Positions 1 through 7,064 of a stretch of DNA of 14,361 nt are shown one piece after another. Origin of the DNA: Eubacterium sp. (GTDB lineage: Bacteria; Bacillota; Clostridia; Oscillospirales; Acutalibacteraceae); assembly GCA_017543725.1 (NCBI GenBank), contig JAFYFO010000226.1, positions 1 through 14,361 of the forward strand, given 5' to 3'. Positions within the stretch are counted from its first letter, which is position 1. The number at the start of each line of letters is the position of its first letter. The position numbers and the translations under genes are program-made. The notes below the pieces were generated by a model. The model saw only the letters and a program-made list of their open reading frames with translations, searched no databases and was not told where the DNA came from.

Positions 1-918
1 ACCGGCCACTGGGAGATCGCGGGACTTATTTCCACAAAGCCCATGCCCACATTCCCGGACGGATTTCCCGATGAGTTCATGGAAGCATTTTCAAAACGTG
101 TCGGAAGAAAGCTGCTGTGCAACAAGCCTTATTCGGGAACGGATGTCATCAGGGATTACGGCCGCGAGCATGTGGAGACCGGAGCGCTGATCTGCTATAC
201 TTCCGCGGGCAGTGTATTTCAGATTGCTGCGCATGAAGATGTGGTACCGGTAGAGACTCTGTACGACTATTGTAGAATAGCCCGCGAGATGCTCACGGGA
301 GACCTTGCCGTAGGAAGAGTCATCGCGCGTCCGTTTGAAGGAGAATGGCCTTATACAAGGACTCCGCGCCGTCACGATTTCTCGGTTGAACCTCCGAAGG
401 ATACAATGCTTGATATTTTGAAGAAAAAGGGTTATGATGTCCTTTCGGTCGGCAAGATCATCGATATATTTGCCGAAGAAGGCATTACCGATTATGTGCG
501 TACCGTAAGCAACGAGGACGGGATCAACAGAACGATCGAAAATGCGGATAAGGATTTTAACGGACTCTCATTTACAAATCTTGTTGATTATGATATGCTC
601 TACGGGCATCGCAACGATCCGGAAGGATACGCGAAGGCTCTGACTTATTTTGACAGAAGGCTTCCAGAACTGCTTGAGAAGCTCCGCGACGACGATATCC
701 TTATGATCACGGCTGACCACGGATGCGATCCGTGCACGCCTTCGACGGATCATTCGAGGGAGTACATTCCGATCGTTGTATATGGCCGCAATCTGAAGAA
801 CGGAGTCGATCTCGGCACGAGGACCGGTTTCTCGGATATCGGGGCAACGATACTTGATGTATTCGGTATCAACGAAGGGATCGCAGGAGAATCGTTCCTG
901 AAGGAAATAACGAAGTGA
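1..918 (+). CDS. deoB: Phosphopentomutase (DeoB), 3' part only
   Basis: This is the C-terminal 305 residues of a phosphopentomutase, open at the left edge of the window; full-length family members are about 390-400 residues. The enzyme interconverts ribose-1-phosphate (or deoxyribose-1-phosphate) and ribose-5-phosphate in cytosolic nucleoside salvage. The frame is open from base 1 and begins with TGHWEIAGL, the family motif around the metal-dependent active site, so an internal ATG at base 43 is not the start. Other family signatures are the NKPYSGT stretch, [38 protein letters not shown], and near the C-terminus TADHG followed by TDHSREYIP, which carry the Asp and His metal ligands of the alkaline-phosphatase superfamily. 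Family identity is secure. The N-terminus, including the phosphorylated Thr region, is outside the window. It lies 101 bp upstream of dtd on the same strand. Confidence 0.96.
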   Translation, partial: TGHWEIAGLISTKPMPTFPDGFPDEFMEAFSKRVGRKLLCNKPYSGTDVIRDYGREHVETGALICYTSAGSVFQIAAHEDVVPVETLYDYCRIAREMLTGDLAVGRVIARPFEGEWPYTRTPRRHDFSVEPPKDTMLDILKKKGYDVLSVGKIIDIFAEEGITDYVRTVSNEDGINRTIENADKDFNGLSFTNLVDYDMLYGHRNDPEGYAKALTYFDRRLPELLEKLRDDDILMITADHGCDPCTPSTDHSREYIPIVVYGRNLKNGVDLGTRTGFSDIGATILDVFGINEGIAGESFLKEITK

Positions 919-1007
919 ATGCAGATATTTTCGGTTAAGTTTTCCCCGTTTATGGGAGAAGGTAACCGGTCTGTTATGCGGACCTGACAAAACCGCGGAA
1001 TGATGGC

Positions 1008-1013
1008 AGAGGA
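1008..1013 (+). promoter_or_regulatory. Ribosome binding site of dtd
   Basis: AGAGGA lies 6 nt before the ATG at 1020, which supports that start codon. The rest of the 101-bp deoB-dtd gap shows no convincing promoter or terminator, so the two genes may be co-transcribed. Confidence 0.6.
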
Positions 1014-1019
1014 CATTAA

Positions 1020-1448
1020 ATGAAACTTGTAATACAGCGTGTACAGCACGCATCGGTAACGATAAACGGGACAGAGACCGCACGTATCGGTAAAGGCTAC
1101 CTTGTTCTGCTCGGGGTGGGCCGTGAAGATGATGAGAAAACAGCTGACAAATATGCGGAAAAGCTTCTGAAACTCCGTATTTTTGAAGACGAGAACGGCA
1201 AGACGAATCTGAATCTTGCGCAGGGTGAAGGCGAGCTGCTTATAGTGTCCCAGTTTACGCTGTATGCGGATACAAGCTCCAACAGGCCGGGGTTCACGCT
1301 TGCGGCACCGCCCGATCTGGCGGAGAGGATATATGAGCATTTTGTGGATTATTGTTCACAGCGTGTTCCGATCGTGCGCCACGGCGAATTTGGGGCGGAT
1401 ATGAAGGTGGAACTGCTCAACGACGGACCGTTTACGATATTGCTGTGA
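1020..1448 (+). CDS. dtd: D-aminoacyl-tRNA deacylase (DTD)
   Basis: The product is a 142-residue D-aminoacyl-tRNA deacylase, a cytosolic dimeric proofreading enzyme that hydrolyses D-amino acids (classically D-Tyr) wrongly attached to tRNA. The protein opens with [15 protein letters not shown], typical of the family. The active-site SQFTLYAD motif is at residues 77-84, and the C-terminal NDGPFT stretch carries the Gly136-Pro137 cis-peptide motif that gives chiral selectivity across the dimer interface. It is slightly shorter than the usual 145-150 residues. The segment after SQFTLYAD reads TSSNRPGF and lacks the Lys-Gly often seen there (compare KKGNRPSF), a small deletion near the tRNA-end pocket. 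It is followed after 34 bp by a TSCPD gene. The family call is firm; activity is inferred. Confidence 0.96.
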   Translation: MKLVIQRVQHASVTINGTETARIGKGYLVLLGVGREDDEKTADKYAEKLLKLRIFEDENGKTNLNLAQGEGELLIVSQFTLYADTSSNRPGFTLAAPPDLAERIYEHFVDYCSQRVPIVRHGEFGADMKVELLNDGPFTILL

Positions 1449-1470
1449 ATGAGGTGACAATACAGAAAGC

Positions 1471-1475
1471 GAGGA
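1471..1475 (+). promoter_or_regulatory. Ribosome binding site of the TSCPD gene
   Basis: GAGGA lies 7 nt upstream of the ATG at 1483 and fixes that start inside the short gap after dtd. Confidence 0.55.
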
Positions 1476-1482
1476 ACAATAC

Positions 1483-1770
1483 ATGTACGAATACAAAACC
1501 CAGGGCACCTGCTCGACGAAGATCAACTTCGACATAGTGAATAAGGACGGCAAGAAGGTGGTTACCGCGGTCAGGTTCACCGGAGGCTGCAACGGCAATA
1601 CTCAGGGCGTTGCGAGGCTTGTTGAAGGTATGGAAGTCAATGAGGCCATTTCACGCATGGAAGGTATCAAATGCGGGTTCAAGCCGACCTCGTGCCCCGA
1701 TCAGCTGGCCAATGCATTAAAGAGCGCGCTTCTGGGCGTACTTGTAAGTGATGATGCTGTTGTAAAATGA
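1483..1770 (+). CDS. Small TSCPD-domain protein (TIGR03905-like)
   Basis: This 95-residue protein is a stand-alone TSCPD domain. TSCPD (residues 69-73) is the signature also found at the C-terminus of B12-dependent ribonucleotide reductases and in related small proteins of anaerobes. Four cysteines (C10, C36, C64, C71) lie in conserved-looking positions: GTCSTKI near the N-terminus, FTGGCNGN, IKCGF and TSCPD. This suggests a metal-binding or redox site. There is no signal peptide or membrane segment, so it should be cytosolic. It starts 34 bp after dtd and ends 24 bp before the murG start, so it probably shares a transcript with both. The biochemical role of free-standing TSCPD proteins is not established. 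A nucleotide-reductase or nucleic-acid-related role is only suggested by the domain's other context. Confidence 0.9.
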   Translation: MYEYKTQGTCSTKINFDIVNKDGKKVVTAVRFTGGCNGNTQGVARLVEGMEVNEAISRMEGIKCGFKPTSCPDQLANALKSALLGVLVSDDAVVK

Positions 1771-1781
1771 TGAACTGAATC

Positions 1782-1786
1782 GGAGG
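1782..1786 (+). promoter_or_regulatory. Ribosome binding site deciding the murG start
   Basis: GGAGG ends 2 nt before the TTG at 1789, too close for initiation, but 8 nt before the TTG at 1795. It therefore favours the second TTG, giving a protein that begins MKKIVLTGGGTAGH. Confidence 0.65.
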
Positions 1787-1794
1787 TCTTGATT

Positions 1795-2871
1795 TTGAAA
1801 AAGATTGTTTTGACGGGCGGAGGTACGGCAGGTCATGTTACGCCCAATATGGCGCTTATCGAGCGCCTGCGCGAAGCCGATTACGAGATCAGCTATATCG
1901 GGTCGTATTCCGGCATCGAGAAAGGGCTGATCGAAGGAATGGGGATCACTTATTACGGGATCTCTTCGGGTAAGCTGAGACGTTATTTTGACCTTAAGAA
2001 CTTCTCGGATCCGTTCAGGGTCATGAAGGGAATGCGCGAAGCGAAGAAGCTGATGAAGCAGCTCCGGCCGGATGTGGTATTTTCAAAAGGCGGGTTTGTT
2101 GCGGTTCCTGTGGTGTTTGCCGCGAAGAAATGCAAGATTCCCGTGATAATCCATGAATCGGATATGACCCCGGGACTTGCCAACAAATTATGCATCCCGA
2201 AGGCAGACAAGGTGTGCTGTAATTTTGCGGAAACGCTTGATTATCTGCCTCAGGGCAAGGCGGTACATACCGGAACGCCGCTGCGCAAGGAACTGTTCAC
2301 GGGAGACCGGCAGCGCGGACTCGAGTTCTGCGAGTTCGACGGCAAGAAGCCTGTGATCATGGTAGTCGGCGGAAGCACGGGGGCGGCAGCGATCAATGAG
2401 GCGGTGAGGAATCTGCTTCCCACGCTGCTCATGAAATACAATGTTATCCATCTGTGCGGCAAGGGCAAGAATGACCCGTCATACGACAACACTATCGGAT
2501 ACAAGCAGTTCGAGTACATCAGCAAGGAGCTCAAAGACCTCTTCGCGATAGCAGACGTGGTGGTTTCACGTGCCGGTGCCAACGCCGTATGTGAGATATT
2601 GGCTCTTGCAAAACCCAACATCCTGATCCCGTTGTCTGCAGCTGCCAGCAGGGGAGACCAGATCCTGAATGCGGAATCCTTTGAGAAACAGGGATACAGT
2701 TATGTACTCGATGAATCGCGACTTACCAATGAGACTCTGCTTGAAGCGATCAACGAGGTCTACGACAACAGGGAAAAATATATCGAAACCATGAAGACCG
2801 CCAAACAGGCCGATGCGACCGAAACAATCTTCAAAATGATCGATGAAGCGGCGGGCAAAGACGAGGCATGA
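1795..2871 (+). CDS. murG: UDP-GlcNAc:lipid I N-acetylglucosaminyltransferase (MurG)
   Basis: The product is 358 residues from the TTG at 1795; an in-frame TTG at 1789 adds Met-Ile but sits too close to the GGAGG. MurG transfers GlcNAc from UDP-GlcNAc to undecaprenyl-PP-MurNAc-pentapeptide (lipid I) to make lipid II on the inner face of the membrane. The glycine-rich GGGTAGHVTPN loop is at the extreme N-terminus. SKGGFVAVPVVFAA and HESDMTPGLANKLC follow in the acceptor domain, then HTGTPLRKE and the second glycine loop VGGSTGAAAINE. RAGANAVCEILALAKPNILIPL, with SRGDQILNAESF after it, forms the UDP-GlcNAc site. This version is typical of Clostridia, which carry a MurG outside the dcw cluster. 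No hydrophobic signal is present; association with the membrane is peripheral. Its TGA stop is followed by the purC promoter region. Confidence 0.95.
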   Translation: MKKIVLTGGGTAGHVTPNMALIERLREADYEISYIGSYSGIEKGLIEGMGITYYGISSGKLRRYFDLKNFSDPFRVMKGMREAKKLMKQLRPDVVFSKGGFVAVPVVFAAKKCKIPVIIHESDMTPGLANKLCIPKADKVCCNFAETLDYLPQGKAVHTGTPLRKELFTGDRQRGLEFCEFDGKKPVIMVVGGSTGAAAINEAVRNLLPTLLMKYNVIHLCGKGKNDPSYDNTIGYKQFEYISKELKDLFAIADVVVSRAGANAVCEILALAKPNILIPLSAAASRGDQILNAESFEKQGYSYVLDESRLTNETLLEAINEVYDNREKYIETMKTAKQADATETIFKMIDEAAGKDEA

Positions 2872-2897
2872 TCATTCAAATTGAATACGTGTTTGCC

Positions 2898-2926
2898 TTG
2901 ACTGGAATTTGATTGTTTGATAGAAT
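2898..2926 (+). promoter_or_regulatory. Sigma-70 type promoter of purC (possibly of the whole pur operon)
   Basis: TTGACT (-35, 2898-2903) and TAGAAT (-10, 2921-2926) are separated by exactly 17 bp in the AT-rich gap after murG. Transcription would start near 2933, leaving a leader of about 90 nt before purC. It is the best promoter I can see in the window. No purine riboswitch or CCGAAC-type PurR box is evident in the leader. Confidence 0.7.
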
Positions 2927-2929
2927 ATA

Positions 2930-2990
2930 GGCGTTTGATTTTTTCAAATAAGCGGTGCTGTTTGGAAACGCCGGAATGTAAATATCGGCG
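2930..2990 (+). other. Competing inverted repeats in the purC leader
   Basis: GGCGTTT (2930-2936) is the exact reverse complement of AAACGCC (2966-2972). The latter overlaps CGCCG (2969-2973), which can instead pair with CGGCG (2986-2990), so the two helices exclude one another. TTTGA/TCAAA (2934-2938 / 2944-2948) could form a further small hairpin. Part of the first arm lies at or before the predicted transcription start, which weakens the case for an RNA switch. Confidence 0.3.
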
Positions 2991-3025
2991 CTTCCCGGAT
3001 TTTATCAAAATTATGGGAGGACATC

Positions 3026-3736
3026 ATGGAAAAGAAAGAAATGCTCTATGAGGGTAAGGCAAAACAGGTATTTGCAACAGATGATCCCGAGGTACTTCTG
3101 GTTCATTACAAGGATGACGCGACTGCGTTCAACGGTTTGAAGAAGGGTACCATTTCCGGTAAGGGCGCGATCAACAACCGCGTTACGAATTTTATGATGC
3201 AGGTACTTGAAAAGGAAGGCGTTCCCACTCATTTCGTGGAAGAACTGAACGATCGTGATACTCTTGTTAAGAAAGTATCGATAGTTCCGCTTGAGGTTAT
3301 CATCAGAAATATCAGCGCAGGTTCATTTGCGAAGCATTACGGAGTAGAAGAGGGCATTGTATTTGATGAGCCGACCATAGAGTTTTCTTATAAAAATGAT
3401 GAGCTCGGCGATCCCCTGATCAACGAGTATCATGCACTGGCACTGAAGCTTGCTACCAAGGCCGAGATCGCGCGGATCAAGGAGCTTGCGTTCAAGACCA
3501 ATGAAGTAATGAAGAAGTTCTTCAAGGAGAGAAAGGTCGATCTGGTTGATTTCAAGCTTGAGTTCGGACGCCTTTCGGATGGGACCATAGTTCTTGCCGA
3601 TGAAATTTCTCCCGATACCTGCCGTTTCTGGGACAGTGAAACAGGCGAAAAACTTGATAAAGACCGTTTCCGCAGGGATATGGGCGGAGTTGAAGACGCA
3701 TATAACGAAATGATGCGCAGAGTGTTTGGAGAATAA
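3026..3736 (+). CDS. purC: Phosphoribosylaminoimidazole-succinocarboxamide synthase (SAICAR synthetase, PurC)
   Basis: PurC condenses CAIR with aspartate using ATP to give SAICAR, the eighth step of IMP synthesis in the cytosol. The 236-residue length matches single-domain bacterial PurC. Motifs in order are [10 protein letters not shown] (ATP loop), [53 protein letters not shown] and the metal/nucleotide site [14 protein letters not shown]. The ATG at 3026 is preceded by GGGAGG at 3015-3020 with a 5-nt spacer. Codon use resembles the upstream genes rather than the purine genes that follow: valine is GTT 9, GTA 7, GTG 2 and GTC 1. The AATAATTGAG repeat begins inside its stop codon. It lies 103 bp before purF with no terminator between, so it is probably the first gene of the operon. 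Confidence 0.97.
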   Translation: MEKKEMLYEGKAKQVFATDDPEVLLVHYKDDATAFNGLKKGTISGKGAINNRVTNFMMQVLEKEGVPTHFVEELNDRDTLVKKVSIVPLEVIIRNISAGSFAKHYGVEEGIVFDEPTIEFSYKNDELGDPLINEYHALALKLATKAEIARIKELAFKTNEVMKKFFKERKVDLVDFKLEFGRLSDGTIVLADEISPDTCRFWDSETGEKLDKDRFRRDMGGVEDAYNEMMRRVFGE

Positions 3737-3759
3737 TTGAGAGTTTCGCGTTGCGCGTT
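3732..3759 (+). repeat. Left copy of a repeat also found after purL
   Basis: AATAATTGAG (3732-3741), nine other bases, then TTGCGCGTT (3751-3759). The same two blocks occur joined without the nine bases at 14103-14121, just past the far end of the purF-purL block. Confidence 0.55.
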
Positions 3760-3785
3760 TTGCGTTTCGCGTTGCGCGTTTTGCG
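3744..3785 (+). repeat. Two perfect 21-bp tandem repeats between purC and purF
   Basis: Units at 3744-3764 and 3765-3785 are identical, each starting TTTCGCGTTGCGCG and ending TTTTGCG. The GC-rich CGCG core differs from the surrounding AT-rich sequence. The array sits exactly where codon use changes between purC and purF. Confidence 0.85.
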
Positions 3786-3826
3786 GCTTTTCGTTTACTC
3801 GGTAACAGCAATCTGTAATAATATAT

Positions 3827-3831
3827 AGGAG
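3827..3831 (+). promoter_or_regulatory. Ribosome binding site of purF-like gene
   Basis: AGGAG lies 8 nt before the ATG at 3840. Together with an in-frame TAA at 3816 it rules out an upstream start that could supply an N-terminal cysteine. Confidence 0.7.
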
Positions 3832-3839
3832 AACAAAAA

Positions 3840-5264
3840 ATGGGTGGATTTTTCGGTGCAGTTGGAAAGGGAAGCGTTATATCGGATGTTTTTTTCGGAA
3901 CGGACTATCATTCACACCTCGGAACAAGACGAGGCGGCGTTGCGGTTTATGATGAGGAAAAAGGTCTTCAGAGAAAAATACATAATATAACTAATTCTCC
4001 TTTCCGCACAAAGTTTGAAAATATATATAGCGAAATGGAAGGAACATCCGCAATCGGATGCATAAGCGATTACGACCCCCAACCCCTTCTGATTCGCTCA
4101 TCTCTCGGACTTTATGCCCTTTGTATGATAGGAATTATAACAAACGCAGACGAACTGATTCAGAAATATTTCAAAGATAACGGGGGTCAGTTCTGTGCAA
4201 TGAACGGCGGGGGAGTTAATTCAACAGAACTTTTATCGGCGCTGATTAACCAGAAAGAAGATTTTGTTTCGGGCATAAAATTTGCCCAGAGCGTTATTGA
4301 GGGAACTGCTTCAATCCTGCTTCTGACAAATGACGGAAGAATTATTGCGGCAAGGGATAAACTCGGCAGGCTCCCGATTGTAACGGGAAAGAGAGAAAAC
4401 GCCTACTGCGTTTCATTCGAGGATTTTGCCTATAAGAAACTCGGCTACACGGATGAAAAGGAACTCGGACCCGGCGAAATTGTTGAAATTTCGGCAGACG
4501 GCATAAAAACCCTTTCAAAAGCGGAAAAGAAAATGAGAATCTGCTCTTTCCTCTGGACATACTACGGCTATCCGACCTCTTCATATGAGGGCGTTAACGT
4601 TGAAGTTATGCGCTGCCGAAACGGCTCAATAATGGCTCAAAACGATAAAGACGGTAAAAACACTTCCGATATTGATTATGTCGGCGGTGTTCCCGATTCG
4701 GGAACGGCACACGCAATCGGATACGCAACAAAAAGCGGCGTTCCGTTTGCAAGAGCGTTTATCAAATACACTCCGACCTGGTCGAGAAGTTTTATGCCGA
4801 CCAATCAGAAAGACCGAAACAAAATTGCAAAAATGAAACTGATTCCCGTTGAGGATTTAATCAAAAACAAGAGCCTGCTCTTTGTTGACGATTCAATTGT
4901 CCGCGGAACTCAGATGAAAGAAACGGTTGATTTTCTTTATGAACACGGCGCGAAAGAAGTTCATATAAGAAGCGCCTGCCCTCCGATTATGTTCGGATGC
5001 AAATATCTCAACTTTTCAAGAGCAACAAGCGATATGGAACTTATTGCAAGAAGAGTTATTATGGAACTTGAGGGTGAAGAGGGCTTCAACCATATTGATG
5101 AATATATAGATACCAAAACCGAGCGCGGAAAGAAACTCAGGGATTCAATCTGCGAAAAACTTCGTTTTGCTTCCCTTGAATTCCAGACCCTTGACGGAAT
5201 TATTGAGGCTATCGGAATTCCGAGAGAGAATCTTTGCACTTATTGCTGGAACGGAAAGGAATAA
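3840..5264 (+). CDS. purF: PurF-like amidophosphoribosyltransferase lacking the glutaminase cysteine
   Basis: The product is 474 residues with the two-domain layout of glutamine PRPP amidotransferase: an N-terminal Ntn glutaminase-like domain (about 1-225) and a C-terminal phosphoribosyltransferase domain. The PRPP loop is LFVDDSIVRGTQ at about 347-358, preceded by GGVPDSGTAHAIGY and RSFMPTNQ. Canonical PurF begins Met-Cys-Gly, the Cys becoming the N-terminal nucleophile; here the start is MGGFFGAV and the first Cys is residue 74. Other glutaminase residues are also altered: the RYST region reads SDYD, HNGNLTN reads MIGIITN, and SDTE reads NSTE. The four cysteines that bind the 4Fe-4S cluster in Bacillus-type PurF appear kept (C235, C387, C466, C469). 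It resembles a subfamily I recall from gut Clostridia that is annotated as amidophosphoribosyltransferase. I infer ammonia-dependent phosphoribosylamine synthesis, or a partner glutaminase. It is 3 bp upstream of purM. Confidence 0.9.
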   Translation: MGGFFGAVGKGSVISDVFFGTDYHSHLGTRRGGVAVYDEEKGLQRKIHNITNSPFRTKFENIYSEMEGTSAIGCISDYDPQPLLIRSSLGLYALCMIGIITNADELIQKYFKDNGGQFCAMNGGGVNSTELLSALINQKEDFVSGIKFAQSVIEGTASILLLTNDGRIIAARDKLGRLPIVTGKRENAYCVSFEDFAYKKLGYTDEKELGPGEIVEISADGIKTLSKAEKKMRICSFLWTYYGYPTSSYEGVNVEVMRCRNGSIMAQNDKDGKNTSDIDYVGGVPDSGTAHAIGYATKSGVPFARAFIKYTPTWSRSFMPTNQKDRNKIAKMKLIPVEDLIKNKSLLFVDDSIVRGTQMKETVDFLYEHGAKEVHIRSACPPIMFGCKYLNFSRATSDMELIARRVIMELEGEEGFNHIDEYIDTKTERGKKLRDSICEKLRFASLEFQTLDGIIEAIGIPRENLCTYCWNGKE

Positions 5265-5267
5265 ACT

Positions 5268-6311
5268 ATGAACCTTAATTCAAAAAGTGAAAGTTATGCA
5301 AAAGCGGGCGTTGATATAACCGCAGGATACAGGGCTGTTGAACTTATGAAAGAGCATATCGCAAAAACTTCAACAGCGGGCGTTATGAGCGGAATAGGCG
5401 GATTCGGCGGTCTTTTTGAACTTGATTTAACAGGCATTTCAAAGCCCGTTCTTGTTTCGGGAACGGACGGAGTCGGAACAAAACTGAAACTTGCATTTGA
5501 AGCGGATAAACACGATACAATCGGCATAGACTGCGTTGCAATGTGCGTTAACGATATAATCTGCTGCGGCGCAAAACCGCTTTTCTTCCTTGATTATATT
5601 GCCTGCGGAAAAAACTTTCCCGAAAGAATTGCCGAAATTGTTAAGGGCGTTTGCGACGGCTGCGTTCAGTCGGGCGCCGCGCTGATTGGCGGCGAAACCG
5701 CTGAAATGCCCGGATTTTATCCCGAAAAGGAATACGACCTTGCAGGCTACTGCACGGGCGTTGTTGATAAGGATAAAATAATTGATAATAAAGAAATGAA
5801 AGCGGGCGATATTGTTTTGGCGCTTCCTTCAAGCGGCGTTCATTCAAACGGATTTTCGCTTGTCAGAAAAGTTTTTGATATTGAAAGCCGGAGCGCAAAA
5901 CAGCCCCTTGAAGAACTCGGCGGCAAGAGCATTCTTGAAACGCTTTTAACACCGACAAAAATCTATGTTAAGCCGATTCTGGCGCTTCTTGAAGAGGTTG
6001 ATGTTTTCGCAATTTCCCATATAACCGGCGGCGGATTTTATGAAAACATTCCGAGAAGTATTCCCGACGGACTCGGCGTTGTTATCAAAGAGGCGGATGT
6101 CAGAGTTCTTCCCATATTCGATATGATTGAAAAAGAGGGAAATATCAGCCGCCGCGATATGTTCAACACCTTCAATATGGGCGTTGGAATGAGCGTTGTT
6201 GTTGCAAAAGAGCAGGCGCAAAAGGCGCTTGAAATTCTTAAAGCAAACGGCGAAGAGGCATATATCCTCGGCGAAGTTGTTGAAAGCGATAAAAAAATCG
6301 AGTTGGTATAA
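5268..6311 (+). CDS. purM: Phosphoribosylformylglycinamidine cyclo-ligase (AIR synthetase, PurM)
   Basis: PurM closes the imidazole ring, converting FGAM plus ATP to AIR. The 347-residue length fits the bacterial family. Visible motifs are GTDGVGTKLKLA (65-76), CVAMCVNDIICCGAKPLFFLDYIACGK (about 89-115), GGETAEMPGFY (141-151), SSGVHSNGFSLVRK, and HITGGGFYENIPR near residue 250. The ATG lies 3 bp after the purF-like stop, with AAAGG at the end of purF as ribosome binding site, so translation is probably coupled. Codon use is extreme: 27 of 31 valines are GTT and none is GTG, unlike murG and purC upstream. Function is secure from conservation. Confidence 0.97.
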   Translation: MNLNSKSESYAKAGVDITAGYRAVELMKEHIAKTSTAGVMSGIGGFGGLFELDLTGISKPVLVSGTDGVGTKLKLAFEADKHDTIGIDCVAMCVNDIICCGAKPLFFLDYIACGKNFPERIAEIVKGVCDGCVQSGAALIGGETAEMPGFYPEKEYDLAGYCTGVVDKDKIIDNKEMKAGDIVLALPSSGVHSNGFSLVRKVFDIESRSAKQPLEELGGKSILETLLTPTKIYVKPILALLEEVDVFAISHITGGGFYENIPRSIPDGLGVVIKEADVRVLPIFDMIEKEGNISRRDMFNTFNMGVGMSVVVAKEQAQKALEILKANGEEAYILGEVVESDKKIELV

Positions 6312-6314
6312 ATT

Positions 6315-6941
6315 ATGGCGGAAAAAACTAAAATAGCCGTTCTTGTTTCGGGCGGCGGAACAAATCTTCAGGCGCTTATTGATTTTGAAAAAAGCGGCAG
6401 ATTGCAGCATGGAAAACTGTGCCTTGTTATTTCCGATAACGAAAATGCGTTTGCGCTTGAAAGAGCAAAAAAGGCACAGATTAAAACATCGGTAATCCTG
6501 AAAAGAAATTTTGAAAGCAAAAAAGCGTTTGAAGAGGCGATTATAAAAACCCTTGAAGAGAATGAAATCGAACTCATTATTCTTGCGGGCTTTATGAAGA
6601 TTTTAAGCGAGGACTTCACAAAGCGCTATCCCGAAAGAATAATCAATGTTCATCCCTCGCTGATTCCTTCTTTTTGCGGAGAAGGCTTCTATGGACTTAA
6701 AGTTCACGAGGCGGCGCTCGGCTACGGCGTTAAGGTAACGGGCGCAACAGTTCATTTTGTTAACGAAATTCCCGACGGCGGAAGAATAATTCTTCAGAAA
6801 GCCGTTGAGATTAAAGAGGGCGACACGCCCGAAATTCTTCAGAAAAGAGTTATGGAACAGGCGGAGTGGAAAATACTTCCCGCCGCTGCCGAAAAGGTTT
6901 GCAAAGAAATCTCAGAGAACAGACAAGGAGCATTAGTGTGA
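6315..6941 (+). CDS. purN: Phosphoribosylglycinamide formyltransferase (PurN)
   Basis: This is the 10-formyl-THF-dependent GAR transformylase, which converts GAR to FGAR, the third pathway step. The 208-residue protein starts with the Rossmann-like KIAVLVSGGGTNLQALID. The catalytic set is intact: Asn111 and His113 in INVHPSLIPSF, and Asp154 in FVNEIPDGG, following GATVHF with His147. The ATG lies 3 bp after purM with no clear ribosome binding site, which suggests coupled translation. The stop codon TGA (6939-6941) lies inside a perfect 11-bp inverted repeat, so the gene's last codons belong to a structured element that extends toward the next gene. It is one of several purine genes here that end in TAA or TGA. 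Confidence 0.96.
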   Translation: MAEKTKIAVLVSGGGTNLQALIDFEKSGRLQHGKLCLVISDNENAFALERAKKAQIKTSVILKRNFESKKAFEEAIIKTLEENEIELIILAGFMKILSEDFTKRYPERIINVHPSLIPSFCGEGFYGLKVHEAALGYGVKVTGATVHFVNEIPDGGRIILQKAVEIKEGDTPEILQKRVMEQAEWKILPAAAEKVCKEISENRQGALV

Positions 6942-6955
6942 AAATTCACACTAAT
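6932..6955 (+). repeat. Perfect 11-bp inverted repeat over the purN stop codon
   Basis: ATTAGTGTGAA (6932-6942), two A residues, then TTCACACTAAT (6945-6955). The stem would be 11 bp with a 2-nt gap in DNA, or about 9-10 bp in RNA. It is not followed by a T-run, so a terminator role is unlikely. It could be an operator, the end of a small insertion element, or an mRNA hairpin. Confidence 0.75.
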
Positions 6956-7064
6956 ACAGATTATATTGCCCGCTCAGTTTGCCGCAAGCGACAACGAGCG
7001 ATGGCTATAATTCCCATTATACGCCTTGTATGCCCAACAAGGGAAAGTATAGTGTGTGAATTTT
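6941..7064 (+). other. Structured purN-purO intergenic element with distant complementary ends
   Basis: AAAATTCACAC (6941-6951) is the exact reverse complement of GTGTGAATTTT (7054-7064). With G-U pairs, the helix extends to 6937-6951 / 7054-7068. Inside lie CCTTGT/ACAAGG (7024-7029 / 7037-7042) and CGCTC/GAGCG (6971-6975 / 6996-7000). TAATTCCCAT (7008-7017) is complementary to ATGGGAATTA (7092-7101), which covers the next gene's start region. The long helix competes with the local 6932-6955 hairpin. It is the only long gap (162 nt) in an otherwise tightly packed operon. It may be a miniature insertion element or a regulatory leader for the IMP cyclohydrolase gene. Confidence 0.45.

Noticed and set aside
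1..42. ATG at 43 as the start of a short phosphopentomutase
   Set aside because: The frame is open to base 1 and encodes the conserved TGHWEIAGL motif upstream, so the gene simply continues beyond the window.
568..1083. 171-codon open frame on the minus strand across the end of deoB
   Set aside because: It lies antisense to a well-conserved gene and its translation has no recognisable domain; it is a shadow frame.
2927..3025. Purine, ZTP or other known riboswitch in the purC leader
   Set aside because: I could not find the conserved core sequences of these classes; only short inverted repeats are present.
3794..3824. Possible promoter (TTTACT then TAATAA or TAATAT) just before purF
   Set aside because: Spacing is 16 or 19 bp and the start would fall at or inside the ribosome binding site; the -35 is poor. 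Read-through from the purC promoter is a simpler explanation.
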